A program made the position numbers and the translations under genes. A stretch of 64,000 nucleotides of DNA from Apostichopus californicus (taxonomy: Eukaryota > Echinodermata > Holothuroidea > Aspidochirotida > Stichopodidae), in NCBI GenBank assembly GCA_020650975.1, contig JAIPMN010000160.1:1-64000 (forward strand). Direction: 5' to 3'. Below the pieces are notes generated by a model, which did not search any database, was not told the DNA's origin, and saw nothing but the letters and a program-made list of their open reading frames with translations. Positions 63,313 through 64,000 of the stretch are shown here, piece by piece; position 1 is the stretch's first letter, and each line of letters starts with the position of its first letter.

Positions 63313-63393
63313 TATGTTTCCTTAGCTGAAAATATGTTCTTTATAGTTGAAGGCAATAATCAAAATGTAATTTTTAACAACATTATCTTTCAC
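63313..63393 (+). repeat. Dispersed repeat, copy 2
   Basis: Direct-orientation partner of the repeat at 62401-62479, about 0.9 kb away, with roughly 85% identity by eye. Confidence 0.75.
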
Positions 63394-63882
63394 ATGACCT
63401 GAGGTCAATGTACCATGACCTTTATCAAGGGCAAGTATTTTGCTACTAGGAAGTTACCCTGTCATCTCTCTGTTTCTAACTACTGTACGTGTATTGAAAG
63501 GTCATGTAACTGTACAGTGATGCTCTAAGGCCAGTTCAGGCGTTATCAGCTTGCTTCTCAACAAAATTCACAGGTACGACTTGTCAGTTGTTGTAGTTTT
63601 GTATAATTCAAGGCTTTTCATAGAAAGTTTATCTTCATTAAAAGTTACTCTGCCCGTAAATTCATATTGTTCAATCCGAGTGCTTCACCGTTGCTTCAAA
63701 ACAAAATTTGACTCCAAATCTGATTGGGTTTTAGTCACATCCAAGGACAATTTTCCAATTCATATACTGTATGCATATTAGGTTGTTTCGTGATCTCACA
63801 TGATAGCGAACCCTGTTATATATATGCCAACAGTGGAATTACGACCTTCCTTACCAGTTTAGAACCTCTGGACATACAATCA

Positions 63883-64000
63883 GCGTCCATTGCTTAGTGG
63901 TTAGGGTGTCCGCGTACAGAGAGCGGGAGGCCCGGGTTAGAATCCCGGTGGAGGCTGGAAGTTTTTTCACTGTTCTGGATTTTACAACTGATTACGATTT
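63883..64000 (+). mobile_element. tRNA-like SINE head running off the window edge
   Basis: Bases 63883-63956 fold as a 74-base tRNA-like unit. The acceptor strands GCGTCCA and TGGAGGC pair at 6 of 7 positions, the A-box is TTAGTGGTTAGGG, and the T-arm is perfect (CCGGG, loop TTAGAAT, CCCGG). The anticodon arm TCCGC/GCGGG encloses 9 rather than 7 bases, and the sequence continues without a T-run terminator into a body (GGAAGTTTTTTCACTG). It is therefore better read as a tRNA-derived SINE than a working tRNA gene. Its end lies outside the window. Confidence 0.65.

Overview
This is a 64 kb window of AT-rich animal nuclear DNA. It holds one gene that can be named with confidence: a single-exon coding region for a strong inward-rectifier potassium channel (Kir2/Kir3-like) on the + strand at 34105-35709. 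Everything else is non-coding: intron or intergenic sequence with tandem repeats, short interspersed elements, decayed LINE ends and non-autonomous DNA transposons. The tRNA-derived SINEs, a LINE tail ending in TATATAAG plus (TTA)n, and very frequent CTGTA/TACAG words suggest a marine invertebrate. An invertebrate deuterostome such as an echinoderm (sea-cucumber type) is my best guess, but nothing in the sequence proves it.

Layout. 1-22.8 kb: no coding sequence found; three tandem arrays (about 145 bp units at 1.9-2.3 kb, 21 bp units at 13.9-14.2 kb, about 138 bp units at 14.8-15.3 kb), a pyrimidine-rich tract, a LINE 3' tail at 18.3 kb and a 23-base assembly gap beside a G16 run. 22.8-25.8 kb: a roughly 3 kb DNA transposon with terminal inverted repeats and end clusters of the 13-mer GTGACGGACGTAC, with a second inverted-repeat element of about 1.1 kb sitting inside it. 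30.2-30.5 kb: the 3' end of a jockey/CR1-type LINE on the minus strand. 33.9-35.7 kb: the Kir exon, with a clear 3' splice site upstream, short upstream ORFs, and a strong splice donor 8 bases after the stop codon. 38.6-39.0 kb: a short hAT-type element with a perfect 8 bp target duplication. 39.9 kb: a good splice acceptor that could open a 3' UTR exon of the Kir gene. 48.7-49.3 kb: a 27 bp minisatellite of 20 units in perfect register. 51.8-64 kb: three tRNA-derived SINE copies (plus one weak fragment), further tandem duplications and one possible non-coding exon at 56.4 kb.

The Kir protein carries the full set of acidic residues linked to strong polyamine rectification in Kir2, together with a DxRxxH motif known from sodium-activated Kir3 and Kir5.1 channels, and it ends in a class I PDZ ligand (ESNV). 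The most unusual non-coding structure is the nested transposon pair at 22.8-25.8 kb. I see no CRISPR array, operon, provirus or intact transposase gene.
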